Shown: positions 51,042-60,139 of the stretch, in pieces
How positions within the stretch are numbered: the first letter of the stretch is position 1
Layout of the letters: each line of letters starts with the position of its first letter
Origin: Flavobacterium granuli
Lineage (GTDB): Bacteria > Bacteroidota > Bacteroidia > Flavobacteriales > Flavobacteriaceae
Direction: 5' to 3'
Assembly: GCF_900129705.1 (NCBI RefSeq)
Contig: NZ_FQWO01000004.1
Span: 186,001 to 250,000, forward strand
Length of the DNA: 64,000 bases
Translations under genes and position numbers: made by a program
Notes under the pieces: model-generated
Databases searched by the model: none
The model's input: only the letters and a program-made list of their open reading frames with translations
What the model was told of the DNA's origin: nothing

Positions 51042-53177
51042 TTACTCTTTTTTCTCCTCGCGTGGAGGTCTTGGCATAAGTGCTTTTTTGGACACTTTCT
51101 CTTTTCTGGTTTTTGGATCTAATCCTAAGTATTTCACTTCGAAAACATCTCCCATTTTAACCACATCAGCAACGTTTTCAGTACGTTCCCAAGCTAACTC
51201 TGATACGTGTAACAAAACTTCGTTTCCAGGAGCGGCTGTATATTCTACAACGGCACCAAAATCCAGCATTTTGATTACTTTCACTTCGTAAGATTCTCCC
51301 ATTTGTGGTTTGAAAGTGATCGATTTAATTTTAGCCAATACTGCTTCAATTCCAGCAGGATCAGTTCCAAGAATTTCAATAACACCTTGCTCATCCACTT
51401 CGTTGATTACAATTGTTGTTCCAGTAGCTTTTTGTAATTCTTGAATTACTTTTCCTCCAGGTCCAATCAATGCACCAATAAAATTACCAGGGATAGTTCT
51501 GGTGATGATTTTTGGAGAGTGTGCTTTAACATCTGCATTCGGTTTGTCAAGTGTTTCGAGTATTTTTCCTAAAATATGCAAACGTCCATCACGAGCTTGA
51601 GCCAAGGCTTGCTCCATGATTTCATATTTCAATCCGTCAATTTTGATATCCATCTGACAAGCTGTAATTCCTTCAGAAGTTCCGGTTACTTTGAAATCCA
51701 TATCTCCTAAGTGATCTTCATCGCCTAAAATATCAGATAAAACAGCAAAACGTTCTCCGTCAGTAATCAATCCCATTGCAATTCCAGAAACGGGACGAAT
51801 CATTTGAATACCAGCATCCATTAATGATAATGTTCCAGCACAAACGGTAGCCATTGAAGACGAACCATTTGATTCTAATACTTCAGAAACGACACGGATT
51901 GTATAAGGACAATCAGCAGGAATCATGTTTTTTAATGCTCTTTGCGCCAAGTTTCCGTGGCCTACTTCTCTTCTTGAAGTTCCTCTTAACGGACGAGCTT
52001 CTCCTGTTGAAAATGGTGGGAAATTATAGTGTAAATAGAATTTTTCTTCTCCTTGTTCTGATGGTGAATCAATTTGGTTGGCTTCTCTAGAAGTTCCTAA
52101 AGTAGTTGTAGCCAAAGCTTGAGTTTCTCCACGTGTAAACAATGCTGAACCGTGTACAGAAGGCAAATAATCGACTTCTGACCAGATTGGTCTGATTTCG
52201 GTAGTTTTTCTTCCGTCAAGACGAGTTCCTAAATCTAAAGTTACATTACGAACCGCTTCTTTATTGGTTTTGTAGAAATATTTAGAAACTAAGTCTCCGT
52301 TTTCAGCCAATTCTTCTTCGGTAAATAATGCTTTTACTTCTTCTTTTACTGCATCAAAAGCAGCAGAACGTTCGTGTTTTGCTGAACCTTTGCTAGCAAT
52401 TGCATAAATTTTATCGTAAGCCGCTGCTTTTACTTTAGCGTAAATAGCATCGTCTGTTTTTTCTTTTTCGTAGGTACGAACTTCTTTTTTTCCAAAAGCG
52501 GCTGCTAATCTTTCTTGAGCTGCAATTTGTACTTTAATATGTTCGTGAGCAAATTTAATTGCTTCTAACATTTCTGCTTCTGAAATTTCTTTCATTTCTC
52601 CTTCTACCATTGCGATAGAATCAGTAGAAGCTCCAATCATCATGTCGATATCAGATAATTCTAATTGAGCACGAGATGGATTGATGATAAATTTACCGTC
52701 AATTCTTCCTACTCTAGCTTCAGAAATTAAAGTTTCAAAAGGAATATCAGATAATGCAAGTGCTGCCGAAGCGGCTAATCCTGCTAATGCATCTGGCATG
52801 ACGTCTTCGTCATAAGACATTAATTGGATCATAACCTGCACTTCTGCATGGTAGTCACTTGGGAAAAGTGGACGTAAAACACGGTCAACTAATCTCATAG
52901 TTAGTACTTCGCTATCACTTGGACGAGCTTCTCTTTTGAAGAAACCACCAGGGAAACGTCCTGCTGCAGCAAATTTTTCGCGATAATCTACCGTAAGTGG
53001 TAGAAAGTCGATCCCAGGACTTGCTTTTCTTGAGGAAACAACTGTGCCTAATATTACAGTTTTTCCAATTCTTACTACTACAGATCCGTCTGCTTGTTTG
53101 GCTAAACGGCCTGTCTCGATTGTGATGCTTCTGCCATCACCTAAATCGATGCTTTCTACAAATAATTGTGGAATCAT
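51042..53177 (-). CDS. pnp: Polyribonucleotide nucleotidyltransferase (PNPase)
   Basis: Phosphorolytic 3'-5' exoribonuclease of RNA decay. The 711 residues comprise two RNase PH domains (about 10-140 and 330-550), the helical linker between, a KH domain (about 565-625, with [12 protein letters not shown]) and an S1 domain (about 630-700, [15 protein letters not shown]). [14 protein letters not shown] and [13 protein letters not shown] are typical PNPase phosphate/active-site stretches. It lies downstream of rpsO as in many bacteria, but a terminator and a 200-bp gap separate them. Confidence 0.97.
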   Translation of the reverse strand: MIPQLFVESIDLGDGRSITIETGRLAKQADGSVVVRIGKTVILGTVVSSRKASPGIDFLPLTVDYREKFAAAGRFPGGFFKREARPSDSEVLTMRLVDRVLRPLFPSDYHAEVQVMIQLMSYDEDVMPDALAGLAASAALALSDIPFETLISEARVGRIDGKFIINPSRAQLELSDIDMMIGASTDSIAMVEGEMKEISEAEMLEAIKFAHEHIKVQIAAQERLAAAFGKKEVRTYEKEKTDDAIYAKVKAAAYDKIYAIASKGSAKHERSAAFDAVKEEVKALFTEEELAENGDLVSKYFYKTNKEAVRNVTLDLGTRLDGRKTTEIRPIWSEVDYLPSVHGSALFTRGETQALATTTLGTSREANQIDSPSEQGEEKFYLHYNFPPFSTGEARPLRGTSRREVGHGNLAQRALKNMIPADCPYTIRVVSEVLESNGSSSMATVCAGTLSLMDAGIQMIRPVSGIAMGLITDGERFAVLSDILGDEDHLGDMDFKVTGTSEGITACQMDIKIDGLKYEIMEQALAQARDGRLHILGKILETLDKPNADVKAHSPKIITRTIPGNFIGALIGPGGKVIQELQKATGTTIVINEVDEQGVIEILGTDPAGIEAVLAKIKSITFKPQMGESYEVKVIKMLDFGAVVEYTAAPGNEVLLHVSELAWERTENVADVVKMGDVFEVKYLGLDPKTRKEKVSKKALMPRPPREEKKE

Positions 53178-53212
53178 AATTTTTCCTTATTGGTTATACA
53201 ATGGGTTTTAGT

Positions 53213-53253
53213 TGTGTTGTAGTTGTTGTGTGTAGTTGTTGTCTAAAAAACCC
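53213..53253 (-). repeat. Triplicated ACAACTA motif in the pnp leader
   Basis: On the minus strand the leader carries three imperfect copies of ACAACTACA (ACAACTACACAC, ACAACTACAACA, ACAACTAAAA) spaced about 12 bp, upstream of the pnp ATG. They are flanked by CCCATTG/CAATGGG-type sequences that could pair. Confidence 0.45.
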
Positions 53254-53344
53254 AATGAAAAACCAAACTTTTTTATGTAAATATCAACTTTTGAAGTTGA
53301 TGCGATGGAAGAATTTAAAATTAAAGTCCTAAATTCTTGTATAA

Positions 53345-53372
53345 AAAAAGAGGCACTTTCGCACCTCTTTTT
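53345..53372 (-). terminator. Terminator of rpsO
   Basis: AAAAAGAGG (53345-53353) pairs with CCTCTTTTT (53364-53372) across a 10-nt loop, with more A/T pairs possible outside. It lies 9 bp beyond the rpsO stop. Confidence 0.82.
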
Positions 53373-53380
53373 GATATTGA

Positions 53381-53647
53381 TTATTTTCTAATACCCAATA
53401 CTTTGATAATCTCACGATATCTGTTGATTTCTTTTTTCTTCAAGTAATCTAGCAAAGATCTTCTTTTACCAACTAATAATACTAATGAACGCTCAGTGTT
53501 GTAATCATGACGATTTTTTTTCAAGTGCTCAGTTAGGTGTGAAATTCTGTAAGTGAACAAAGCAATTTGAGCTTCAGCCTTTCCAGTGTTTGTTTTTTCT
53601 CCGTGTTGAGCGAAGATTTCTTCTTTAATCTCTTTCGTTAAATACAT
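53381..53647 (-). CDS. rpsO: 30S ribosomal protein S15
   Basis: Small-subunit protein binding the central domain of 16S rRNA, 88 residues (E. coli 89). Typical segments are TGKAEAQIALFTYRISHLTEHLK (residues 21-43) and LVLLVGKRRSLLDYLKK. It has a strong promoter and a terminator, so it can be made independently of pnp. Confidence 0.97.
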   Translation of the reverse strand: MYLTKEIKEEIFAQHGEKTNTGKAEAQIALFTYRISHLTEHLKKNRHDYNTERSLVLLVGKRRSLLDYLKKKEINRYREIIKVLGIRK

Positions 53648-53703
53648 TCCAATATTATTTTAATGATTTTTATGTATGTCATACAGCTATTGTAAGACGG
53701 GGG

Positions 53704-53733
53704 CAAAGATAATATTTATTTTTAAAATGGCAA
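53704..53733 (-). promoter_or_regulatory. Promoter of rpsO
   Basis: Minus strand: TTG (53733-53731), 19-bp spacer, TATCTTTG (53711-53704), 56 bp before the ATG. It is one of the best promoter matches in the window. Confidence 0.75.
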
Positions 53734-53775
53734 CAGAAAATTTATGTAAGATTCAGGGCGTTGGTTTTCAGTGAA

Positions 53776-54237
53776 TTAATTGATGAAAGTTTTTGCCACT
53801 TCTTCATTCACAAACTCTAGGAATTTTTCATCCTCTGTAGTAAATGGATCCAAGACATGACTGTCAATGTCTATTTGACCAATATTTTGTCCGTTGACAA
53901 ATAAAGGAACCACAATTTCTGATTTTACGGTGAAGCTACAAGCGATGTAATTGTCTTGTGCTTTTACATCAGGCACAACAAAATTAGTATTAGAAACGGC
54001 TACCTGTCCGCAAATACCTTTCCCAAAAGGGATGATGGTGTGATCTGTTTCTGCGCCAACATATGGGCCTAGATGTAGGGTTTGAGTGTCATGATTTGCA
54101 AAGTAAAAGCCAACCCAGTTGTAATAATCGATGTTTTCATTTAGGAGTTGGCACACAGCTAAGAGTTTTTCGTCTCTTGTAAGATTCTGGTCTGCAGTAA
54201 TTGCGCTTACCTTTGGTTTTAATTCCTGAAATTTCAT
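53776..54237 (-). CDS. msrC: GAF-domain free methionine-R-sulfoxide reductase
   Basis: A 153-residue single GAF domain of the YebR/fRMsr type, which reduces free methionine-(R)-sulfoxide. NWVGFYF (40-46), LHLGPYVG and IPFGKGICG with VVPDV and YIACSFTVKSEIVVP match the family. Of the three cysteines in E. coli (84, 94, 118), the last two are present as C76 and C100, while the first is replaced by H66. In yeast the pair equivalent to C76 and C100 is catalytic and resolving, so activity is plausible. It is divergent from xrtF. Confidence 0.82.
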   Translation of the reverse strand: MKFQELKPKVSAITADQNLTRDEKLLAVCQLLNENIDYYNWVGFYFANHDTQTLHLGPYVGAETDHTIIPFGKGICGQVAVSNTNFVVPDVKAQDNYIACSFTVKSEIVVPLFVNGQNIGQIDIDSHVLDPFTTEDEKFLEFVNEEVAKTFIN

Positions 54238-54304
54238 GTTTTTATTTTTTTGTAAAAGTATTTAAAGTAGCTTTTAAAAATTGCATAAATTTGTTAAAAA
54301 ACAG

Positions 54305-54859
54305 ATGTTGAAAAAATACTTTACTCTGTATAAGCCTTTTTTGCTTTTTTTAGCAAAGTTTTTTTTGGTCTATAGTATTCTTACCTTGGTTTATCAGAAA
54401 TTTTTGGAAAGTTTTGAAAACAATAAGGTGGATGTTGTTACCCTGATGGTTGCCCAAAATACCGAAAAAGTATTGCAGTTTTTTGATGCAGATGTAATAA
54501 TTGATAAAGAAACCTCAGAGCCATATATTAGGTTGTTTTACAATCAGGTTTATATTGCTCGTATAATTGAAGGCTGTAATGCAATTAACGTTATTATCTT
54601 GTTTATCGCATTTGTAGTTTCTTTTTCTGGTCGATTTAAGCAAACTTTGTTTTTTATTATTTCGGGAAGCTTGATTATCTATGTATTGAATGTGTTTCGA
54701 ATCGCTGTATTATGTGTCTTGTTGTATTTTTTTCCAGAACAGAATCCTACGATTCATGGTGTGCTTTTTCCGTTATTTATTTATGGTGTTGTTTTTATTT
54801 TATGGGTAATCTGGGTACGTAAATTTTCATTGTATGCTAAAAATACTGTTGAAACATAA
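54305..54859 (+). CDS. xrtF: Exosortase family protein XrtF
   Basis: Multi-pass membrane transpeptidase-like protein of the exosortase F class, 184 residues from the ATG at 54305. The catalytic triad is visible: C91 (IIEGCNAINV), R132 (NVFRIAVL) and H151 (IHGVLFP). Exosortases process C-terminal sorting signals on exported proteins. No protein with an obvious sorting tail lies nearby. The last 26 bp overlap the next gene, its usual partner. Confidence 0.9.
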   Translation: MLKKYFTLYKPFLLFLAKFFLVYSILTLVYQKFLESFENNKVDVVTLMVAQNTEKVLQFFDADVIIDKETSEPYIRLFYNQVYIARIIEGCNAINVIILFIAFVVSFSGRFKQTLFFIISGSLIIYVLNVFRIAVLCVLLYFFPEQNPTIHGVLFPLFIYGVVFILWVIWVRKFSLYAKNTVET

Positions 54860-55277
54860 GTTGAAAATTGCGTTTGTATTAATGCTTGTTTTTTTGTTTG
54901 CTTTAGTTCGAGCTTATGAGGATTATCTATTCTATGATCCTTTTTTGAATTATTTTAAAAGCGATTTTAATGGTATGTTACTTCCTGTTTATGATTCGTT
55001 TCAGTTATTTTTTGGATTGCTTTTTAGGTATTCGTTAAATATGTTGATTTCGCTAGTACTGATTTATACTCTTTTTGAAGATGAATCAATGGTGAAATTT
55101 GCTTGCTTTTTGTATCTTTTTTTCTTTCTGATTTTGATTATTTGTTTCTATGTTATTATTTATTTTTACGGGGAAACAAATAATCTTATCCTTTTTTATG
55201 TAAGGCGTTTTCTTATACAGCCTATTTTTGTCTTGTTGTTTATTCCTGCATTTTATTATCAAAGATTAAATAAGTGA
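54834..55277 (+). CDS. Exosortase F system-associated membrane protein
   Basis: A 147-residue hydrophobic protein with about four membrane helices, overlapping xrtF by 26 bp. The N-terminus (ALVRAYEDYLFYDPFLNYF, then FNGMLLP) and the RRFLIQPIFVLLFIPAFYYQ tail are typical of the partner family always found next to XrtF. Its function is unknown; it probably works with XrtF in the inner membrane. Confidence 0.85.
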   Translation: MLKILLKHKLKIAFVLMLVFLFALVRAYEDYLFYDPFLNYFKSDFNGMLLPVYDSFQLFFGLLFRYSLNMLISLVLIYTLFEDESMVKFACFLYLFFFLILIICFYVIIYFYGETNNLILFYVRRFLIQPIFVLLFIPAFYYQRLNK

Positions 55278-55285
55278 TTTATTTT

Positions 55286-55309
55286 AACTACCTTTAATGG
55301 TAGTTTTAT
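55286..55309 (+). terminator. Terminator after the exosortase pair
   Basis: AACTACC (55286-55292), TTTAAT and GGTAGTT (55299-55305), followed by TTATTTATTT. It separates the exosortase pair from the nuclease pair. Confidence 0.7.
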
Positions 55310-55336
55310 TTATTTGTTAATCAGTTGTTTGTTCTT

Positions 55337-56176
55337 ATGAAAATTATAAAGCATTCAGGAGATGTAGTTGATTTTGAACCTGAAAAACTCAGGAAGTCAC
55401 TGTTAAAATCTGGTGCCAATCCAAAGATTGTTGAAGATATTGTTAGTAAAATATGCAAGGAGATTTATGAAGGAATCAGTACAAAACATATTTATAAGCG
55501 AGCTTTTGGTTTATTAAAAAAGGAGGCTAATTCTCATGCTGCGCGCTACAATTTAAGAGCAGCGATTCAGTTGTTGGGACCAGCCGGTTTTTTCTTCGAA
55601 AAATATATTGCGAAACTTTTTTCTGCAGAAAAATATGAGACAAAAAACAATATTATTTTGCAAGGAAAATGTGTTTCCCATGAAATAGATGTTTTGGTAA
55701 AGAAGAACAATACTATTGCCATGATTGAGTGTAAGTTTCACGTAGGCAGAGAAGCTGCTTCTGATGTGAAAGTTCCTTTGTACGTTTTTTCTAGATTTAA
55801 TGATTTGAAAGGAAGGGAACATACTATTTTTTCTAAAAAAGAAATGATTTCTAAATGTTGGATTGTCACTAATAATAGGTTTACTGCCGATGCGATAGAT
55901 TTTGCAAAGTGCTCCGGAATAAATTTATTGAGTTGGGATTATCCTAAAAATGACAATTTGAAAACGAAGAATGATATTGATTGTCTTTATCCTGTAACTT
56001 GTTTGACGACATTGACAATTGCTGAGAAGGATAAATTGTTGATTTTGGACGTGATTTTGGTAAAGGAGTTAAGTAACAATTCAGATAGTTTGGAAAAAAT
56101 AGGATTAACTCCATCAAGGATAAAAAATGTTTTGAAAGAAGTGAGGGAGTTGAGTGTTTGTGTTTTAGATCTATGA
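55337..56176 (+). CDS. ATP-cone / PD-(D/E)XK endonuclease-like fusion
   Basis: A 279-residue cytoplasmic protein from ATG 55337 (an earlier TTG would add four residues). Residues 1-80 form an ATP-cone (IIKHSGDVVDFEPEKLRKSL, ISTKHIYKRAFGLL), the nucleotide-sensing domain known from ribonucleotide reductase and NrdR. Residues about 85-200 are a restriction-endonuclease-like core with HEIDVL (D118) and ECK (E131-K133), the PD-(D/E)XK active site of Mrr-type nucleases. About 75 C-terminal residues are unassigned. The beta-CASP RNase gene follows after 35 bp on the same strand. It may be a nuclease whose activity depends on ATP/dATP; the role is unknown. Confidence 0.8.
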   Translation: MKIIKHSGDVVDFEPEKLRKSLLKSGANPKIVEDIVSKICKEIYEGISTKHIYKRAFGLLKKEANSHAARYNLRAAIQLLGPAGFFFEKYIAKLFSAEKYETKNNIILQGKCVSHEIDVLVKKNNTIAMIECKFHVGREAASDVKVPLYVFSRFNDLKGREHTIFSKKEMISKCWIVTNNRFTADAIDFAKCSGINLLSWDYPKNDNLKTKNDIDCLYPVTCLTTLTIAEKDKLLILDVILVKELSNNSDSLEKIGLTPSRIKNVLKEVRELSVCVLDL

Positions 56177-56211
56177 TTTTGAAGGTTAATAGTATTTAAA
56201 AAAATAATGCG

Positions 56212-57567
56212 ATGAAAGTTAAATTTATTGGAGGTGCTGGAACTGTAACTGGTTCAAAAACACTCATAGAGAGTAATGGAATCCGAATTTTGGTTGATTG
56301 CGGGTTGTTTCAAGGGATAAAGCCTTTGCGGGAACTTAATTGGGGAGCCTTGCCTGTTTTGCCTTCAACGATTGATTTCGTTTTATTGACTCATGGACAT
56401 TTGGATCATTGTGGTTGGTTACCTAGATTAGTAGATCAAGGTTTTAAAGGAAAGATTTATTGTACGGAGCCAACGAAGCAGATAACAAAGTTAATTTTGT
56501 TAGACAGTGCTAAAATTCAAGAAGAAGAAGCTGAAAAAGCGAATAAAGGCAATTTTTCCAAGCATGAAATTGCAGAACCCCTTTATGATGTGGAGCAGGC
56601 TAAAAAAGTTTTCCCTTTGTTTAGGGTTGTTAAAACTAATGAGTCGGTGCCTTTAGACCCAGAAATCGAAGCTGTCTTTATTAGTGCGGGGCATATTATA
56701 GGCGCTTGTAGTATAGAATTGATGCTGGAGAATAAAACTTTGGTTTTTTCAGGAGATGTAGGGCGGGACAATGATGTTTTGATGTTTCCGCCAACCAAGC
56801 CCAAAAAAGCAGACTATGTATTTCTCGAAAGCACATACGGAAATCGCCTTCATCCTGATACGGATGCAAAATTAGAATTAGAGCTATATATCAATAATAC
56901 TTTTGATAAAGGCGGAACAACCATTATCCCTAGTTTTGCAGTGGAGCGGGCGCAAACCATTATGTATTTGCTCTGGCAACTTAAAGAAGAGAATAAGATA
57001 CCTGATATTCCTTATATCATTGATTCTCCAATGGGAGTAGGAGCCTTTGATGTTTTTTTTAGTAGTTTGAAATGGCATAAGTTGAAACTGGAAGATTGTA
57101 TTGCAATGAGTAAGATGTTTCAGATGATTACAGATTATAAAGATACAATAGAAGCAATATATGATGAGAGGCCAAAGGTTGTAATTGCGGCAAGCGGAAT
57201 GGTTACCGGAGGGAGAGTTTTAAGTTATTTAGAACGTTATATTGGGTTGCCTGAAACCACTGTGATTATTGTGGGGTATCAAGCTGAAGGAACTCGTGGA
57301 AGAAAATTAATAGAAGGGGCTAAAGAGATTAAAATTCACGGAAAGTATTATCCAGTATTGGCCAATATTCTTGAAATACAAGGATTGTCAGCCCATGGTG
57401 ATCAGAAAGACTTGCTAAATTGGCTTTCGGCTTTGGAAAATAAGCCTAAAAAAGTGTTTTTAGTTCATGGCGAAAACCAGCCTGCGGATGAACTTCGTAT
57501 AAAAATTAATGAACACTATGGCTTTGATTGTGTGATTCCTTTGATGGGACAGGAGTTTGAGCTTTAA
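56212..57567 (+). CDS. Beta-CASP metallo-beta-lactamase fold RNase
   Basis: A 451-residue member of the CPSF/YSH1-like beta-CASP nucleases. The metal site HGHLDHCGW (H61, H63, D65, H66), GHIIGA and FSGDVGR belong to the lactamase half. The inserted beta-CASP domain (about 220-350) reads STYGNRLH, TTIIPSFAVERAQTIMYLL and AASGMVTGGRVLSYL. The terminal GLSAHGDQ gives the last His motif. Relatives cut single-stranded RNA. It follows the ATP-cone nuclease closely and shares its transcript, suggesting a joint nucleic-acid-processing role. Confidence 0.88.
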   Translation: MKVKFIGGAGTVTGSKTLIESNGIRILVDCGLFQGIKPLRELNWGALPVLPSTIDFVLLTHGHLDHCGWLPRLVDQGFKGKIYCTEPTKQITKLILLDSAKIQEEEAEKANKGNFSKHEIAEPLYDVEQAKKVFPLFRVVKTNESVPLDPEIEAVFISAGHIIGACSIELMLENKTLVFSGDVGRDNDVLMFPPTKPKKADYVFLESTYGNRLHPDTDAKLELELYINNTFDKGGTTIIPSFAVERAQTIMYLLWQLKEENKIPDIPYIIDSPMGVGAFDVFFSSLKWHKLKLEDCIAMSKMFQMITDYKDTIEAIYDERPKVVIAASGMVTGGRVLSYLERYIGLPETTVIIVGYQAEGTRGRKLIEGAKEIKIHGKYYPVLANILEIQGLSAHGDQKDLLNWLSALENKPKKVFLVHGENQPADELRIKINEHYGFDCVIPLMGQEFEL

Positions 57568-57608
57568 ATTTTTAACAGCTATTTAGGGGTCAATACTGAT
57601 TAAAGTAG

Positions 57609-57616
57609 TATTTTTG
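57609..57616 (+). promoter_or_regulatory. Predicted -7 box of the metal-uptake operon, 4 bp from the ATG
   Basis: TATTTTTG at 57609-57616 matches TANNTTTG; the ATG of the HYC_CC_PP gene starts at 57621. As with rlmN, this predicts a leaderless or nearly leaderless mRNA. Confidence 0.5.
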
Positions 57617-57620
57617 CTTT

Positions 57621-58034
57621 ATGAAGTTGAAGCGACATATAAGTTTACTTTTAGCCATTTTCTTATTGGTTTCCAATTTGGGATTGGCTGTAAATGTGCA
57701 TTATTGTGGTGGAGAAATCGCTTCTATTGCTCCAGTTTATTCCAAAGTATCTTCAACTGGACAAAATTCGGAGGAGCAATGTTGTACTTCTTTTTCGGAA
57801 ACCAAACAAAGTTGCTGTAAGGACAAGGTTGTTGACTTCCAAAAAAAGTCAGATCATTTTGTTGTAAAAACATTCTTTTTTAGTTTAGGAACCGCTGTTC
57901 TGGTAACTGAGTGGGCTCCTTTAGTTTTTCCATTAGTGGCGAATTTCAAAGTTTGTCCGGTTACTCCTTATTTTTGTGATGCAAATGCACCACCATTTTT
58001 TAAATTGTACAATCAATATATTTTCTACGCCTAA
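57621..58034 (+). CDS. HYC_CC_PP family protein
   Basis: A 137-residue exported protein named for its motifs: HYC (27-29), CC pairs at 54-55 and 65-66, and PP in NAPPFF near the end. A signal or membrane segment spans about 7-24, and a second hydrophobic stretch (about 85-105) suggests membrane insertion. Cysteine pairs suggest metal binding. In Bacteroidota it typically precedes a TonB-dependent receptor, as here. Function is unproven; a part in copper-type metal handling fits its neighbours. Confidence 0.85.
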   Translation: MKLKRHISLLLAIFLLVSNLGLAVNVHYCGGEIASIAPVYSKVSSTGQNSEEQCCTSFSETKQSCCKDKVVDFQKKSDHFVVKTFFFSLGTAVLVTEWAPLVFPLVANFKVCPVTPYFCDANAPPFFKLYNQYIFYA

Positions 58035-58105
58035 TTTTAATGTTTTTATGAAGTAGGCTGCATTTTGTAGCTTGAAAATCTTTTTTTAAACATTAAAATT
58101 TTATC

Positions 58106-60118
58106 ATGAATAAACAAATTACAATGCTTGTATTGTTTTTGTTTTGTACTTTTAATTCCTATTCTCAAGATACTTTACAGGAAATTAAAGTTAAAACAAC
58201 ACGTAAAAGCTTAAAGAAATCATATACCCTAACTTCTAATACAACCACGCTGACCAGCAAAGAATTGCTCAAAGCCGCTTGTTGTAATCTTGCCGAAAGT
58301 TTTGAAACAAACCCTTCAATTGACGTCAGTTTTTCGGATGCATTAACAGGAACGAAGCAGATAAAAATGCTGGGTTTGACAAGTCCATACTTGATGATTG
58401 CCGAAGAGAATATTCCATCAGTGCGAGGTGCTTCTCAAGCCTATGGTTTGTCTTTTACACCGGGAACTTGGGTAGAAAGTATTCAAATTACCAAAGGAGC
58501 TGGATCAGTTGTGAATGGTTTTGAAAGTATTTCGGGTCAAATCAATACCGAGTTGATTAAGCCAATAAATGACATCCCTTTTTTCTTGAATGCTTATGGT
58601 TCTACAGATTCAAGATTTGAATTAAATACCCATTTTAATAGAAAAATATCTGATAGATGGAGCAGTAGTCTTTTTGTTCATGGAAACGCAAGAGCTTCTA
58701 AGAATGACATGAATGATGATGGGTTCTTGGATAATCCATTAGGTAAGCAAATAAATGTACTCAATCGTTGGCAATATACTGATGCTGAAAAAGGTTGGGT
58801 GAGTTTTGTTAATTTCCGTTATATGAATGACAAGAAACAAACGGGAGAATTAGAATTTGACCCGGACAGAGATAGAGGGAAAACTAATTATTGGGGCTCA
58901 GAAATCAACAGCGAGCGTATTGATGTTTCTACTAAATTGGGTTATGTTTTTCCGGAAATGCCTTATCAAAGTATTGGTTTTCAAAATGCTTTTAACAGCC
59001 ATAATCAGGATTCTTATTTTGGATTGAACCAATATAAAATCAAGCAAAAAAGTTATTATTCGAATTTAATTTTCAATTCGATAATTAATAATACGATGCA
59101 TAAATTTGCTACGGGATTGAACTTTACATACGATGCTTATGATGAGTTTGTAAATGTTGCAGATTATAGCAGAATTGATAATTCTGCAGGAGCTTTTTTT
59201 GAATATACCTATGATAATACGGATAATTTTAGCTTAGTATTAGGAGGAAGGATTGATAATCACAATCGTTTGGGGACATTTGCTACACCAAGATTACATG
59301 CCAGATACAATCCTTGGGAAAAAGGGGTTTTGCGATTCTCGGCAGGAAGAGGAAAACGAAGTGCCAATATTTTCGCAGAGAATCAACAGCTTTTTGCAAG
59401 CTCCAGAACCTTTGATGTTTTAAATAGTGGAGGTAAGAATTATGGATTAAACCCAGAGATTGCTTGGAATTATGGACTAAGTTTTATGCAAGGATTTACT
59501 TTGTTTAATAGAGGAGGGGATTTTGGTTTTGATTTTTACAGAACCGATTTTAAAAATCAAGCAGTAGTAGATTTATTCCAAAGTCCGCAGCAGGTCTTAT
59601 TTTATAATTTAGACGGAAAATCGATTGCTAATAGTTTGCAAGTAGAGTTTAATTATGAGTTGATGCAACATTTAAATCTGCGAACTGCTTATAAGTATTA
59701 TGATATTCAAACAGATTATTTGTCAGGAACTTTTCAAAGGCCAATGCAAGCCAAACATCGTTTTTTTGGTAATTTAGCATACGAAACGCATATTGTAGAG
59801 AAAGGGAAACAATGGAAATTTGATTTTACGTACAACTGGTTGGGAAAACAACAATTGCCATCGACTAATGGAAATCCTGTTGAAGATAGGCTGCCGGAAT
59901 TTTCACCTTCTTTTTCGGTGATGAATGCGCAAGTAACCCGAACTTTTTCTTCAACTTTTGAAGTCTATCTAGGTGGAGAAAATATTGGAAATTACAGACA
60001 GGAAAAAGCGATATTGGGTGCTGATAATCCGTTTGGAACTACTTTTGATACTTCAATTGTATATGCGCCTATTTTTGGTCGAATGTATTATGCTGGATTG
60101 CGTTTTAAGATTAAATAA
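58106..60118 (+). CDS. TonB-dependent receptor, probably metal (copper-type) related
   Basis: A 670-residue outer-membrane receptor. Signal peptide to about residue 20 (CTFNSYSQ), then the plug (about 25-150) with ACCNLAESFETNPSIDV, in which C59-C60 could bind metal, and GAGSVVNGFESISGQIN. The barrel follows to the last strand (YYAGLRFKIK). It lacks the carboxypeptidase-regulatory front domain of SusC receptors. It lies between an HYC_CC_PP protein and an HMA protein, so metal or metallophore uptake is the best reading. The ligand is inference. Confidence 0.85.
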   Translation: MNKQITMLVLFLFCTFNSYSQDTLQEIKVKTTRKSLKKSYTLTSNTTTLTSKELLKAACCNLAESFETNPSIDVSFSDALTGTKQIKMLGLTSPYLMIAEENIPSVRGASQAYGLSFTPGTWVESIQITKGAGSVVNGFESISGQINTELIKPINDIPFFLNAYGSTDSRFELNTHFNRKISDRWSSSLFVHGNARASKNDMNDDGFLDNPLGKQINVLNRWQYTDAEKGWVSFVNFRYMNDKKQTGELEFDPDRDRGKTNYWGSEINSERIDVSTKLGYVFPEMPYQSIGFQNAFNSHNQDSYFGLNQYKIKQKSYYSNLIFNSIINNTMHKFATGLNFTYDAYDEFVNVADYSRIDNSAGAFFEYTYDNTDNFSLVLGGRIDNHNRLGTFATPRLHARYNPWEKGVLRFSAGRGKRSANIFAENQQLFASSRTFDVLNSGGKNYGLNPEIAWNYGLSFMQGFTLFNRGGDFGFDFYRTDFKNQAVVDLFQSPQQVLFYNLDGKSIANSLQVEFNYELMQHLNLRTAYKYYDIQTDYLSGTFQRPMQAKHRFFGNLAYETHIVEKGKQWKFDFTYNWLGKQQLPSTNGNPVEDRLPEFSPSFSVMNAQVTRTFSSTFEVYLGGENIGNYRQEKAILGADNPFGTTFDTSIVYAPIFGRMYYAGLRFKIK

Positions 60119-60139
60119 ACTTTTGAAAAAAATATTGAA

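Noticed and set aside
51854..52090. Open frame opposite pnp
   Set aside because: Antisense to conserved PNPase sequence, no start signal and no recognisable product.
55337..55600. NrdR repressor
   Set aside because: The ATP-cone is present but there is no N-terminal zinc ribbon, and the rest is a nuclease-like domain, so it is not NrdR.
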